Shown here piece by piece: positions 9,346 to 17,886 of a stretch of 64,000 nucleotides of DNA (the stretch's first letter is position 1; the number at the start of each line of letters is the position of its first letter). The stretch lies in the NCBI RefSeq assembly GCF_005869875.1, contig NZ_VAWG01000012.1:1-64000 (forward strand), written 5' to 3'. This DNA is from Paenibacillus pinistramenti. GTDB taxonomy: Bacteria; Bacillota; Bacilli; Paenibacillales; Paenibacillaceae. A model generated the notes under the pieces. It was not told the origin of the DNA and did not search any database. It worked only from the letters and a program-made list of their open reading frames with translations. The translations under genes and the position numbers were made by a program.

Positions 9346-9373
9346 TTGCTTCAAGCCGGAGATTTAGTATAGT
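9346..9373 (+). promoter_or_regulatory. Candidate sigma-A promoter of the MBOAT/SGNH operon
   Basis: TTGCTT (9346-9351), 16-base spacer, TATAGT (9368-9373), about 100 bases upstream of the algI-like start. The stretch 9255-9475 holds no convincing gene. Confidence 0.4.
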
Positions 9374-9475
9374 AGGAGGGTCTGGTTTACATTTACAGGA
9401 ACTCCTTCACTTCCGCGGAAGGATGGAACGCTTCAAGCTTTACCCGGGAAAGAAATCAGAAAGAGGGGTTTGATC

Positions 9476-10864
9476 GTGCTTTTCAACTCGTATGAATTTA
9501 TCTTTGTCTTCCTGCCTGTTACCGTTATTGTTTATTTTCTGCTTAACAGGTTCAGGCTCGTATTCTTGAGCAAATTATGGCTGGCGCTCAGCTCCCTGTT
9601 CTTCTACTGCTGGTGGGACGTCCGCTATCTGCCGCTTCTTCTGGGCTCAATTGCCTTCAACTATATTATGGGGAGAACGATCGGCAATCTGGGACAGCCC
9701 GGCGCCAAACCCCGCAAGATCGCGCTGGCTTCAGCCATTACGGTTAACGTGCTGCTGCTGGGGTACTACAAATACGCCGACTTCTTCCTGACCAATGTGA
9801 ATTCCCTGCTGAATCAGAACTTTAACCTGCTGAATATCGTCCTGCCGCTCGGCATCAGCTTCTTCACCTTCACCCAGATCGCTTATCTGGTTGATGCCTA
9901 CCGCGGCACGGCTAAAGAGTACAATATTGTAAGCTATGTTCTGTTTGTTACGTTCTACCCGCACCTGATTGCGGGGCCGATCCTGCATCACAAGGAAATG
10001 ATGCCCCAGTTCGACCGTCTGCGCGGCAAACGCCTTGATTACAGCAACGTTGCCAAGGGTCTGTTCCTGTTCAGTATCGGCTTGTTCAAGAAAGTGGTCA
10101 TCGCCGATTCTTTCTCTCCGATTGCCGCAAACGGCTTTGACACACTGACCCAATTGAACTTCGTACAGGCCTGGACCACGTCTTTATCCTATACGCTTCA
10201 GCTGTACTACGATTTCAGCGGTTATTGCGATATGGCGATCGGGATCGCGCTGCTGTTCAATATCAAGCTGCCGATAAACTTTAATTCCCCTTATAAATCT
10301 GTCAGCATTCAGGACTTCTGGCGGCGCTGGCATATGACGCTCAGCCGTTTCCTGCGGGACTACATATACATACCGCTGGGCGGAAGCCGCAGAGGGACAA
10401 CCCGTACCCATATCAACTCCATGCTGACCATGCTGATCGGCGGCTTGTGGCACGGGGCCGGCTGGACCTTTGTATTCTGGGGCTTTCTCCACGGATTTGC
10501 ACAGTTTATCCACCGGATCTGGCAGAAGGCCGGCATCAAGATGCCGAAATGGGTCGCCTGGTTCATCACCTTCCAGTTTATCAACTTCGCCTGGGTATTC
10601 TTCCGGGCTACAAGCTGGGACGATGCCATCAAAGTGCTGAAAGGAATGCTCGGACTGAACGGAATCGGCCTTGCATCGCTGGACAAGACTGCTGTATTCT
10701 GGGTAGCTGTCTTCATTCTGGTAGCTCTCCTGTTCAAAAATTCCATGCAGCTGATGGAACGCTTCAAGCCGGGCTGGAAGAGCGCCGTGTTCGCCGGCTT
10801 CCTGTTCGTGTTCGCCATCGTTTATTTCAACAAAATCAGTGAATTCCTGTACTTCAGCTTCTAA
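9476..10864 (+). CDS. MBOAT O-acyltransferase, AlgI-like
   Basis: A 462-residue polytopic membrane protein of the membrane-bound O-acyltransferase family, closest in pattern to AlgI/PatA/DltB proteins that pass acetyl groups across the membrane onto extracellular polysaccharide. The signatures WRRWHMTLSRFLRDYIYIPLGG and GGLWHGAGWTFVFWG are present, including the conserved second-motif His of LWHG. GTG 9476 is chosen because the family begins M-[LV]-F-N-S-Y-x-F and AGAGGGG lies eight bases before it. The next gene encodes the usual SGNH partner, so both probably O-acetylate an exopolysaccharide or wall polymer. The acceptor is not known. Confidence 0.88.
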   Translation: MLFNSYEFIFVFLPVTVIVYFLLNRFRLVFLSKLWLALSSLFFYCWWDVRYLPLLLGSIAFNYIMGRTIGNLGQPGAKPRKIALASAITVNVLLLGYYKYADFFLTNVNSLLNQNFNLLNIVLPLGISFFTFTQIAYLVDAYRGTAKEYNIVSYVLFVTFYPHLIAGPILHHKEMMPQFDRLRGKRLDYSNVAKGLFLFSIGLFKKVVIADSFSPIAANGFDTLTQLNFVQAWTTSLSYTLQLYYDFSGYCDMAIGIALLFNIKLPINFNSPYKSVSIQDFWRRWHMTLSRFLRDYIYIPLGGSRRGTTRTHINSMLTMLIGGLWHGAGWTFVFWGFLHGFAQFIHRIWQKAGIKMPKWVAWFITFQFINFAWVFFRATSWDDAIKVLKGMLGLNGIGLASLDKTAVFWVAVFILVALLFKNSMQLMERFKPGWKSAVFAGFLFVFAIVYFNKISEFLYFSF

Positions 10865-10900
10865 ACTCCGGCCCGTCCGGTATGTAAGGAGATTTTTAGA

Positions 10901-12337
10901 GTGAGATATAAACAGTCCAAACATAAAAAATTTCTGTTTCAGCTGCTGGCAAGCGTCATCGTCTTTGCCCTGCTGGTCGGCTCCTTCGTGGTAATTGTCG
11001 ACCCGCTGCAGTTCTACCGCAAAGCCACTTTCTATACGCCAAAATACTCCTGGCAGGAGCGCTATCAGAACCCGGGGCTTGCCCGCAGCTACACCTACGA
11101 TACGATCGTGCTGGGCAGCTCGATGACGGAGAATTTCCTGCCGTCCGAGGTTGGAGAGAAGCTGGGCGGCTCCGTGCTGAAGCTGTCCATCGAGGGCTCC
11201 ACGGCGAAAGAGCAGTATCTGACGGCCAAAGTCGCGTTTGGAACCGGGCAGGTCAAGCAGGTGCTGTGGGGGCTTGATTACTTCGCATTCCGGGGCAATC
11301 ATGTCACCGATCAGGGGGATTTCCCTTATTATTTGTACGACAATAATGTGCTGAACGATTATAAGTATATTTTTAATGAATCCAATATCAAAAGCGCCAT
11401 TCTTGCCCTCAAGGACTCCAAAGAACGGGCGGCAACCCATCCTTCGCTGGAGAAGCTGTACAATTGGGACAGCAGCGTGACCTACGGCAGCAAGCTTGTC
11501 ATCAAGAACTGGGAGTCTGCGCGGAATAATGAAACGGCATACGGCAACAATGAAGATCCGCTGGAATCCGTTGAACAAAGCTTTGACGACAATGTGCTCC
11601 AGCTGGTGAAGGATCATCCGGAAACGACCTTCTACTTCTACTATCCGCCTTATTCCGTTCTGCGGCAGCAGGTCTGGTACATGACCAATCCGGAGCGGTA
11701 TGAGAATCAGCTGGAAATGAAGCGTTATATGTATGAGCAGCTCAGCAAATACGACAACGTCAGCATCTACGAGTTCCAGACCGACAAGGAAATTACGTAT
11801 AATCTGGATAATTACAAGGACCTCTCCCACCATTCGGGGGCGATTAATTCGCTGATTGTGGACGAGATTTCCAAGGGTATGCATCAGGTTACGGCAGACA
11901 ATCTGGAGGAAGAAATCCATAACCTGAAACGGCAGGCGGAGAATGTCGTGGTCAACAAGGAAGCGGGGACGGTCTATTCCCTCGATCTGAAAATCAACGG
12001 CGAGGAGCAGAGCTTCGGATTCATCCCGCCTTCTTCTGACGATACCCTGATGGCGCCGGTCAAGAAATTCGCCGAGCTGCTTGGGGCAAGCTTCGATTAT
12101 GACCAGTCAACCAAGAAAATTACGATGAGAAAAGGCGACTATACCGCCATATTAACGGAAGGCTCGGATGAAGCCGAGGTGAACGGTCAAACCGTCAAGC
12201 TCGCAGCCTCCGTCGGCAAAATCGACGGCACGATGGCCGCGCCGCTTGAATCGGTGCCGGCCCTGTTCGGAGGCACCGTCCAAATCGGCGAGCTGTCCAA
12301 TTATATGCGCAGCGTGGACATTACGATGTCTGAATAA
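10901..12337 (+). CDS. SGNH-like (AlgJ/AlgX/DltD-type) acyltransfer protein with C-terminal stalk domain
   Basis: A 478-residue exported protein with an uncleaved N-terminal membrane anchor (residues 10-32). The block VLGSSMTENF (Ser73/Ser74) resembles SGNH block I, and DLSHHS near residue 308 resembles the Asp-x-x-His block. Proteins of this type take the acyl group delivered by an AlgI-like MBOAT and place it on polysaccharide. The last 120 residues, from SLDLKINGEE to VQIGEL, form a copper-amine-oxidase N-like stalk domain (LMAPVKKFAELLGASFDYD, KKITMRKGD). This is an uncommon fusion. GTG 10901 has AAGGAG nine bases upstream. The gene lies 36 bases downstream of the MBOAT gene and is probably co-transcribed. 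Confidence 0.75.
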   Translation: MRYKQSKHKKFLFQLLASVIVFALLVGSFVVIVDPLQFYRKATFYTPKYSWQERYQNPGLARSYTYDTIVLGSSMTENFLPSEVGEKLGGSVLKLSIEGSTAKEQYLTAKVAFGTGQVKQVLWGLDYFAFRGNHVTDQGDFPYYLYDNNVLNDYKYIFNESNIKSAILALKDSKERAATHPSLEKLYNWDSSVTYGSKLVIKNWESARNNETAYGNNEDPLESVEQSFDDNVLQLVKDHPETTFYFYYPPYSVLRQQVWYMTNPERYENQLEMKRYMYEQLSKYDNVSIYEFQTDKEITYNLDNYKDLSHHSGAINSLIVDEISKGMHQVTADNLEEEIHNLKRQAENVVVNKEAGTVYSLDLKINGEEQSFGFIPPSSDDTLMAPVKKFAELLGASFDYDQSTKKITMRKGDYTAILTEGSDEAEVNGQTVKLAASVGKIDGTMAAPLESVPALFGGTVQIGELSNYMRSVDITMSE

Positions 12338-12421
12338 GCAAGAGTAAGCAGGAATAAACAGGATTTAGTATGAAGCAGCCTGCGTAAGTGTGCGCCAGTC
12401 TGGCAGACAGGCCGGGCGGTT

Positions 12422-12473
12422 AGTTCGGGCAAACAGTCCGGACAGCCAGTTCGGGCAGCCAGTTCAGGCAGCA
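12422..12473. repeat. 13-bp tandem repeat x4 (degenerate)
   Basis: Units AGTTCGGGCAAAC, AGTCCGGACAGCC, AGTTCGGGCAGCC and AGTTCAGGCAGCA follow head to tail between the SGNH gene and its terminator. Otherwise 12338-12613 holds only this repeat and the terminator. Confidence 0.85.
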
Positions 12474-12485
12474 GCAACGGAAAAT

Positions 12486-12525
12486 AGCCGTGCAAGGATA
12501 ATCTCCTTGGCACGGCCATTTTTTT
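12486..12525. terminator. Bidirectional terminator between SGNH gene and flavodoxin operon
   Basis: Arms AGCCGTGCAAGGA and TCCTTGGCACGGC (one bulge) with a TAATC loop and seven T on plus; A-rich sequence on the other side serves the minus-strand operon. Confidence 0.8.
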
Positions 12526-12613
12526 ATGCTTTGGCATGCTGCCCGCCGCATGCTTAGTACAACGCCGGGTCTCCAAGGCTTCCGGGTCAGCGCGCCCGGA
12601 TCACCCGGCTCTC

Positions 12614-13270
12614 TTACTCTTTGCGGCCAAGGGCCCGCAGCGCGTCGCGGTAGGCTTCGTCAGCGCTCTTGCCCGGCGCTGCTTCATCCTGGCGGTCCCT
12701 GCGGGACTCCGGCAGGCCGCCGTTCTCCTCCGCGGCAAACCGCCGCAGCGCGTCGCGGTATTGGGCGTCCAGACTGCCCCGGCGGGCCGCCTTCAAGTCC
12801 TCCGCTGCCGTCGCGGCAGTCGGCTCATCCAGATGGATGGCGCCTGCCGCTGCGGCATTTTCCAGCGAGGCCGGATCGAAGGAGTCCGGGTTCAGGCCCG
12901 GCTCAGCCCGAACCACGGCTTCCGGCCGCTCGAGCGCCTCCTCCGCCGGCGAGGAAGGGCCGCGGCTCGCAACTGCCCGGACTGCCTCGTCTGCTCCGGC
13001 GGCCACGCCTTCTCCGCCTACGCCGCCTGCCTCGCCTTTTTCGCCTGCTTCGCCTGCCCTGCCTGTTCCTCCTGCTCTGCCGAGCCCCTCAGTCCCTCCG
13101 GTCTCCGCGGCCGGTCCGCTGCCCGCACGCAGTCTTGCTCCGCCGCCTTGAGCGTCCGAAGCGGAAGCGGGTTGTTTGCCGGCCTGGCTGCTTCTTCTCG
13201 CATTCGCTATGTTATAGATGATCAGGAACAGAATACCTGCCACAACAAGGATGACAACTCCGAATATCAT
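12614..13270 (-). CDS. Single-pass membrane protein with Ala/Glu-rich tail, unknown function
   Basis: A 218-residue protein not recognised by function. An N-terminal membrane helix (residues 2-20) is followed by a long Ala/Gly/Glu-rich, low-complexity cytoplasmic or external tail. Near the C-terminus a short motif occurs twice, AQYRDALRRFAAEE and EAYRDALRALGRKE, suggesting an internal duplication. The gene begins two bases after the flavodoxin stop, with GGGAGGGAG before it, so it is co-transcribed and probably coupled. Codon third positions are strongly G/C. A protein of this composition may be membrane-anchored and disordered. Confidence 0.7.
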   Translation of the reverse strand: MIFGVVILVVAGILFLIIYNIANARRSSQAGKQPASASDAQGGGARLRAGSGPAAETGGTEGLGRAGGTGRAGEAGEKGEAGGVGGEGVAAGADEAVRAVASRGPSSPAEEALERPEAVVRAEPGLNPDSFDPASLENAAAAGAIHLDEPTAATAAEDLKAARRGSLDAQYRDALRRFAAEENGGLPESRRDRQDEAAPGKSADEAYRDALRALGRKE

Positions 13271-13272
13271 CT

Positions 13273-13836
13273 CTAGCTCCCTCCCTGCCCCTTACCCCGC
13301 AGCAAGGTTCCCGTGATCTCGGCTACTCTGGCTCCAAGGGCGCGGCCCAGCTTGATATCCTGCTCGCTGAGCCCAACCAGCGGGTTCCCCGCCGAGTCCG
13401 TATCTTCAACCGGGCAGGTAATCCCCACGCCGTAATAGGAGCCGTAAAGCGCGTTCTCCCGGAGGGTGCCCGGCATGCCTGTAATGATCATGCCTTGGTG
13501 CAGCATGGGCACAATCAGGTTGAGCAGCGTGGTCTCCAGGCCGCCGTGCACGGTTGCCGTGGTGCAGAATACAGCTCCGACCTTGTTGACCAGCCCGCCG
13601 GTTGCCCACAGGTAACCCAGCTTGTCGATCCATTCCTTCAGTCCGTCGCTGATGCTGCCGAAATGACCCGGGCAGCCCCAGATTATGGCGTCCATTCCGC
13701 CCAGATCGTGAACGGAGGCCTCGCTGACGTGATGGAGCTCCACGACCGCTCCCGCCCCTTCAGCTCCCTTCGCAATCGCCTTGGCCAGCAGCTCCGTGTG
13801 GCCGCTGTCGCTGTCATACACTACATAGATGTTCAT
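13273..13836 (-). CDS. WrbA-like flavodoxin family protein / NAD(P)H:quinone oxidoreductase
   Basis: A 187-residue flavodoxin-fold protein. The FMN phosphate-binding loop is [12 protein letters not shown] at the N-terminus, and the WrbA-like middle segment [19 protein letters not shown] and [20 protein letters not shown] are clear. WrbA-type enzymes reduce quinones by two electrons using NAD(P)H and are cytoplasmic. The start is ATG 13836, six bases after AAGGGGAG; an ATG two codons upstream touches the ribosome site and is less likely. The downstream gene for a membrane protein starts two bases after the stop. Confidence 0.82.
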   Translation of the reverse strand: MNIYVVYDSDSGHTELLAKAIAKGAEGAGAVVELHHVSEASVHDLGGMDAIIWGCPGHFGSISDGLKEWIDKLGYLWATGGLVNKVGAVFCTTATVHGGLETTLLNLIVPMLHQGMIITGMPGTLRENALYGSYYGVGITCPVEDTDSAGNPLVGLSEQDIKLGRALGARVAEITGTLLRGKGQGGS

Positions 13837-13970
13837 CTGCATCTCCCCTTGTTACTGGTGTCTGACCATGGTTTCTGAATCTTTGGGTTCTGAATCTTTT
13901 TCCGGCCAGCACAATCGTCTGTTCCCAAAAATAAGCTTTCCCTTCATGGTGTCCAAACCGGCTGTAAATA

Positions 13971-13990
13971 TGAAATGACTTTGAAATGAC
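13971..13990. promoter_or_regulatory. Direct repeat TGAAATGAC upstream of the efflux operon
   Basis: Identical 9-mers at 13971-13979 and 13982-13990, 11 bp apart (one helical turn), about 90 bases before the HlyD-family gene. Possible regulator site; not assigned. The rest of 13837-14076 shows no gene. Confidence 0.3.
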
Positions 13991-14076
13991 AATAAAGGGA
14001 TAAGTTCGCCCCCTTTCGGAGAAACTCTCGACAATAGTCCAACACCGAAATGAGACAAGGGAGATGAGCTGCAGCC

Positions 14077-14712
14077 ATGAGTGCAAAAGCCATATTGATC
14101 AATGTAATCGTAATCGTCGTTATATTGGTCGGAGCAGGCGCGGGGATTTATTACTATAATCAGGCCTCCAGCTATGTAAAGACAGACAACGCCCAGGTGG
14201 CCGGCCAGGCGATTAATCTGGTATCCCCGGCGGCGGGTCAGCTCCGGCAGTGGACAGGTACAGTCGGCAAAGAGTTTACCGCGGGGCAAAAGCTCGGCTC
14301 TGTCTCCGGGAGCGGGACAGCTGTTGATGTAACCATGCCTTCTGCCGGCACCGTTGTGCAGAGCACCGCTTCCGAAGGGGGACTCGTATCGGCCGGGACT
14401 GTGCTTGGCCGCGCGTATGACTTCAATAATCTTTGGATTACGGCGAATATTGAGGAGACAAGAATCAGCGATATCAAGGTCGGCCAGACGGTTGATGTGT
14501 ATGTCGATGCTTATCCGGGCACTACCCTGACGGGACGGGTAGACACAATAGGCCTGGCTACCGCAGCCACCTTCTCGCTGCTTCCGACTTCCAACAGCAG
14601 CGCCAACTACACGAAAGTCACTCAGGTCATTCCGGTCGTCATTACCATTGAAGGCTACAAAGGACTTGGAATCGTTCCGGGGATGAATGCCTCTGTCCGC
14701 GTGCACATATAG
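14077..14712 (+). CDS. HlyD/EmrA-family efflux adaptor subunit
   Basis: A 211-residue membrane-fusion protein with one N-terminal membrane helix (residues 4-25) and a split biotinyl-lipoyl/barrel-sandwich domain beginning YVKTDNAQVAGQAINLVSPAAGQL. This start is the hallmark of EmrA-type adaptors. It is shorter than EmrA (about 390) because the long coiled-coil hairpin is missing, as is usual in Gram-positives. It would bridge the MFS pump encoded eight bases downstream to the wall side of the membrane. Ribosome site AGGGAGATGAG lies upstream of ATG 14077. Confidence 0.85.
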   Translation: MSAKAILINVIVIVVILVGAGAGIYYYNQASSYVKTDNAQVAGQAINLVSPAAGQLRQWTGTVGKEFTAGQKLGSVSGSGTAVDVTMPSAGTVVQSTASEGGLVSAGTVLGRAYDFNNLWITANIEETRISDIKVGQTVDVYVDAYPGTTLTGRVDTIGLATAATFSLLPTSNSSANYTKVTQVIPVVITIEGYKGLGIVPGMNASVRVHI

Positions 14713-14720
14713 GTGATGCC

Positions 14721-16289
14721 ATGAATCAGATCTCCATGGGCAAGACCCTGTCCGTTCTGATGCTGGGAGCGTTCATCTCCATTCTGAACCAGACGCTCCT
14801 GAATGTGGCCATTCCCCACCTGATGGCCGACTTTAACGTGTCGGCGACAACCGTCCAGTGGCTGTCGACCGCCTACATGCTTGTGAATGGGGTGCTCATC
14901 CCGATCACGGCCTTCCTGATCGAGTCCTTCGGCACGCGGATACTCTTCATCACCTCCATGCTGCTGTTCGGCATAGGCTCGGTCATCTGCGCCGCCAGTC
15001 CCTCGTTCAGCATCATGCTGGTCGGCCGGATTATTCAGGCCAGCGGCGCCGGCATCATTATGCCGCTCGTTATGAATGTGTTCCTGACCGTATTCCCGCC
15101 GGAAAAACGCGGCGCCGCCATGGGAACCATGGGCATCGCCATGATGTTCGCCCCGGCCGTCGGCCCGACCTTGTCCGGCTGGATCGTGGAGCATTATACC
15201 TGGCGCATCCTGTTCATTATGGTCATTCCGCTGACGCTCATGGACATCCTGCTTGCCTTTGCCTGGCTGCGGAACGTATCCAAGCTGTCTTCACCGAAGT
15301 TCGACGCTTACGGCGCCATCTTCTCAACCATCGGCTTTGGCGCCCTGCTCTACGGCTTCAGCTCCGCCGGCAGCGACGGCTGGACCAGCGGCACGGTGGT
15401 GATCTCGCTGGCGGTTGGGGTGCTGTTCATTATATTGTTCGTACTCCGCGAACTGGGCATGGACAAACCGATGCTGGAATTCCGGGTGTTCAAGTACGAC
15501 ATCTTCACGATCTCCACGCTGGTGGGCGCATCGGTCAATATGGTCATGTTCGGAGGCATGCTGCTGCTGCCGCTTTACCTCCAGAACATCCGCAGCTTCA
15601 CCCCGCTGCAGTCCGGCCTGCTGCTCCTGCCCGGAGCGATCCTGATGGGCATCATGTCCCCGATCTCCGGCCGCATATTCGACCGGATCGGCGCAAGACC
15701 GCTTGCCATTATCGGCCTGCTGATTACCGCAGTTACCACCTACGAATTCAGCAAGCTGACCGCCGAAACGACCTACGGGTCGATCATGACGCTGTATACC
15801 GTCCGCAGCTTCGGCATGTCCCTGCTGATGATGTCCGTCCAGACGGAAGGGCTCAACCAGTTGCCCAGACATCTGGGCAGCCATGGCACCGCAATGTCGA
15901 ATACCGTGCGGCAGATTGCGGGTTCCATCGGGACCGCTCTGCTCGTCACCATTATGACCACCCGCTCCACCGTACATTTGGCTAATTACAGCAACACTCT
16001 GACGACCAATAATCCTTCAGCCGTCCAGAATGTGAGTCAGCTCGGGCAAACCTTGTCCGTCATGGGGGGACTGCCGCCGGAAACGGCCCAGGCTCTGGCT
16101 GTCCAGACGATCTACGGCCTGGCCCAGCGCGATTCGTCGATCAGCGGAATCAATGATGCGTTTATTGTCGCCACCTGGCTCGCTATTGTCGGGCTGTTCT
16201 TCTCGCTGTTCCTGCGCCGGAGCGTAAGATGGTCTCCGCCGCCTGCGCGCCCGAAGGAGGTCCGTCCGGAGCCTGCGCCGGAGGTGTGA
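14721..16289 (+). CDS. DHA2-family MFS multidrug efflux transporter (EmrB/LmrB-like)
   Basis: A 522-residue, 14-segment drug:H+ antiporter. Family motifs are visible: LNVAIPHLMADF and STAYMLVNGVLIPITAFL in the first segments, motif A-like LIESFGTRILF, and the central loop FRVFKYDIF. The order adaptor-then-pump matches emrAB. The substrate cannot be told from sequence; relatives export hydrophobic drugs, lincosamides or bile-type compounds. The start ATG 14721 follows the adaptor stop by eight bases (GGTGATG). A terminator follows at 16415-16447. No dedicated MarR or TetR gene is next to the pair. Confidence 0.87.
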   Translation: MNQISMGKTLSVLMLGAFISILNQTLLNVAIPHLMADFNVSATTVQWLSTAYMLVNGVLIPITAFLIESFGTRILFITSMLLFGIGSVICAASPSFSIMLVGRIIQASGAGIIMPLVMNVFLTVFPPEKRGAAMGTMGIAMMFAPAVGPTLSGWIVEHYTWRILFIMVIPLTLMDILLAFAWLRNVSKLSSPKFDAYGAIFSTIGFGALLYGFSSAGSDGWTSGTVVISLAVGVLFIILFVLRELGMDKPMLEFRVFKYDIFTISTLVGASVNMVMFGGMLLLPLYLQNIRSFTPLQSGLLLLPGAILMGIMSPISGRIFDRIGARPLAIIGLLITAVTTYEFSKLTAETTYGSIMTLYTVRSFGMSLLMMSVQTEGLNQLPRHLGSHGTAMSNTVRQIAGSIGTALLVTIMTTRSTVHLANYSNTLTTNNPSAVQNVSQLGQTLSVMGGLPPETAQALAVQTIYGLAQRDSSISGINDAFIVATWLAIVGLFFSLFLRRSVRWSPPPARPKEVRPEPAPEV

Positions 16290-16414
16290 CAGCACAGCAG
16301 CCCCGATTTGCAGAGTCGCTGATTGGCTGATCCGAATTTGATTGCCTCTTCGCCGACTTGCGGTTTCGCTGAATCGCGTTTCACAGAATCGCTGATTATT
16401 GACCTACAGCTTTA

Positions 16415-16447
16415 GCCGGCGCAGGCGTGCGCCGGTTCTTTTTTTTC
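16415..16447 (+). terminator. Terminator of the efflux operon
   Basis: CCGGCGCA (16416-16423), GGCG loop, TGCGCCGG (16428-16435), then TTCTTTTTTTT. The stretch 16290-16414 holds only degenerate short repeats around CGCTGATT. Confidence 0.85.
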
Positions 16448-16484
16448 ATATCATCAACAGGGCCTGATTCTTATCCGGAATAAA

Positions 16485-16505
16485 CTGTGCTTGCAGAGAC
16501 CACAG
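16485..16505. promoter_or_regulatory. Candidate Rrf2-family operator, copy 1 (CTGTG-N11-CACAG)
   Basis: CTGTG (16485-16489), 11 bases, CACAG (16501-16505), preceded by TAAA. It covers the -35 hexamer of the regulator promoter. The same TAAACTGTG-N11-CACAG architecture recurs at 17063-17086 upstream of the nitroreductase. Confidence 0.6.
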
Positions 16506-16519
16506 AATGAAGCTATACT
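16491..16519 (+). promoter_or_regulatory. Sigma-A promoter of the Rrf2-family gene
   Basis: TTGCAG (16491-16496), exactly 17 bases, TATACT (16514-16519). The -35 lies inside the palindrome 16485-16505. Confidence 0.65.
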
Positions 16520-16556
16520 ATGCTCAGTGCAGCAGGCACCAGGGAGAGGAATGACG

Positions 16557-17009
16557 ATGTTTAACGCCGACCTATGTAAATCGCCGAATTTCAAATGGTT
16601 TGGCCTTGCCCTTCAAGCGCTTGTGGTTCTGTCCAGACATGACGATGAACCCTGCCCCAGCCATGCTATTGCCAAATATGTCAAATCGGAAGCGACCCTG
16701 CTCCGGCGGATCTTGTCCCAGTTAGCCCTGGGCGGCATCCTGGAGACCCGTGAGGGCCGGGTTGGCGGCTACCGCCTGAACCGTCCCCCTGGCGAGATTA
16801 CGCTTGCGGAGGTCTATTTGGCCATGGAAGCCAAAGACTTATGCTGGAGCGGCATGCTGGAGGCTGTCGGCCCCCATGAATTCGGTAAGGAAATCAAAGG
16901 CCCGTTTGAGCAGATCATCGGCAGAATCAACAACAGCACGCTCGAAGTGCTTAGCGAATACACCATTGAGGACCTGTCCCGGTCCTGTGAGATTCCAACC
17001 GGGCTCTGA
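16557..17009 (+). CDS. Rrf2-family transcriptional regulator
   Basis: A 150-residue winged-helix regulator of the Rrf2 family: LALQALVVLSRHDDEPCPSHAIAKYVKSEATLLRRILSQLALGGILETREGRVGGYRLNRPPGEITLAEVY. Rrf2 proteins such as CymR, NsrR and IscR repress genes for redox or sulfur metabolism. Cys residues occur at the N-terminus (NADLCKS) and in the middle (EPCPS, DLCWS, SRSCE), but the IscR-like three-Cys cluster is not obvious, so cofactor binding is unclear. ATG 16557 has GAGAGG about seven bases upstream; ATG 16551 overlaps that site. Palindromes in its own promoter and in that of the nitroreductase suggest autoregulation and control of that gene. Confidence 0.83.
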   Translation: MFNADLCKSPNFKWFGLALQALVVLSRHDDEPCPSHAIAKYVKSEATLLRRILSQLALGGILETREGRVGGYRLNRPPGEITLAEVYLAMEAKDLCWSGMLEAVGPHEFGKEIKGPFEQIIGRINNSTLEVLSEYTIEDLSRSCEIPTGL

Positions 17010-17065
17010 AGTGTTTGTTGATAATGGCATTCACAAGGAGCGGGTTGGCCCGCTTATGTTCTAAA

Positions 17066-17086
17066 CTGTGGTCAAATCGAGCACAG
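17066..17086. promoter_or_regulatory. Candidate Rrf2-family operator, copy 2 (CTGTG-N11-CACAG)
   Basis: CTGTG (17066-17070), 11 bases, CACAG (17082-17086). TAAACTGTG is identical to copy 1. A TATACT -10 hexamer follows directly at 17087-17092, so a bound regulator would block the nitroreductase promoter. Confidence 0.6.
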
Positions 17087-17121
17087 TATACTTTTTTAAA
17101 AAATAAATGGAGGATGATCCT

Positions 17122-17766
17122 ATGAGTAAACCGCTTCAAGCAGCCCAAGAGTTCGCAGCCGTTCTGAAAGAAAGAAGATCCGTACGCCACTATGACCCGA
17201 CCGTCAAAATTTCCCGTGAAGAAATCAAGCAAATGTTCGAACTTGCGCTGACCGCTCCTTCTTCTTCCAACATGCAGCCATGGCGCTTTCTGATTATCGA
17301 CGATCAGGGCTTGAAGGAGAAGCTTCTGCCGATCTCCTACAACCAGCAGCACGTTCTGGAAGCTTCTGCGGTTATCGCCGTTCTGATCGATATGAAATTT
17401 TATGAAAAAGCTTCTGAAATCTACCACAGCACAGCCAATCTGGGTGTCATGAGCGAAGAGCTCCGCGACAAAATGATCCAAAGCTCCTTGAAGCTCTACG
17501 GCAGCCTGCCTGAGGAAGCTCTGCGCCGTGTCGGCACATTTGACGCCGGCCTCGTCTCCATGCAGCTGATGCTGGCCGCCCGTTCCATGGGCTATGACAC
17601 TGTTCCGATGGGCGGCTATAACGCCGAGCAGTTCAAAGCAGCTTTCGATGTGCCAGCCACCTATGAGCCGGCCCTGCTGATCGCTGTCGGTAAAGCTTCT
17701 GAAGCCGGCCATCCAACCTCCCGCCTTACGTTTGAAGAAGTGACCAACTGGAACTCTTTTAATTAA
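17122..17766 (+). CDS. Nitroreductase family protein (FMN-dependent NAD(P)H oxidoreductase)
   Basis: A 214-residue flavoenzyme of the nitroreductase superfamily. The FMN-binding signature RRSVRHYDPTVKISREEIKQMFELALTAPSSSNMQPWRF is complete, and the C-terminal GKASEAGHPTSRL region is typical. Members reduce nitro-compounds, quinones or flavins. ATG 17122 is chosen because GGAGG (17109-17113) lies eight bases upstream. It is transcribed from its own promoter, which carries the same palindrome as the preceding Rrf2-family gene. This points to induction by electrophilic or nitro stress; that is inference. Confidence 0.88.
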   Translation: MSKPLQAAQEFAAVLKERRSVRHYDPTVKISREEIKQMFELALTAPSSSNMQPWRFLIIDDQGLKEKLLPISYNQQHVLEASAVIAVLIDMKFYEKASEIYHSTANLGVMSEELRDKMIQSSLKLYGSLPEEALRRVGTFDAGLVSMQLMLAARSMGYDTVPMGGYNAEQFKAAFDVPATYEPALLIAVGKASEAGHPTSRLTFEEVTNWNSFN

Positions 17767-17788
17767 TCTTATTTCTTCCTCTTAGGCC

Positions 17789-17838
17789 TGAACTGTCCTA
17801 TGCAGCCTGCTGTGCAGCTGCTGGGGCAGTTTTTTTGC
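17789..17838 (+). terminator. Terminator of the nitroreductase gene
   Basis: AACTGTCC pairs with GGGGCAGTT, with inner GCAGC/GCAGC-rich pairing, followed by seven T. Confidence 0.7.
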
Positions 17839-17886
17839 GTATGGATTACCGGATTTAGATTTAATGTAATTTATTGGTATATTTTA

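Noticed and set aside
9252..9473. 73-codon plus-strand frame before the MBOAT gene
   Set aside because: No ribosome site, overlaps the terminator of cidB and the promoter region, AT-rich.
10184..11920. 578-codon minus-strand frame
   Set aside because: Antisense of the MBOAT and SGNH genes, which have family motifs, starts and ribosome sites; the antisense product is His/Arg/Gln-rich and matches nothing.
12526..13276. Plus-strand frames of 231-246 codons opposite the membrane protein gene
   Set aside because: They follow from the high-GC Ala/Glu codons of the opposite strand; Pro/Arg/Cys-rich, no ribosome site.
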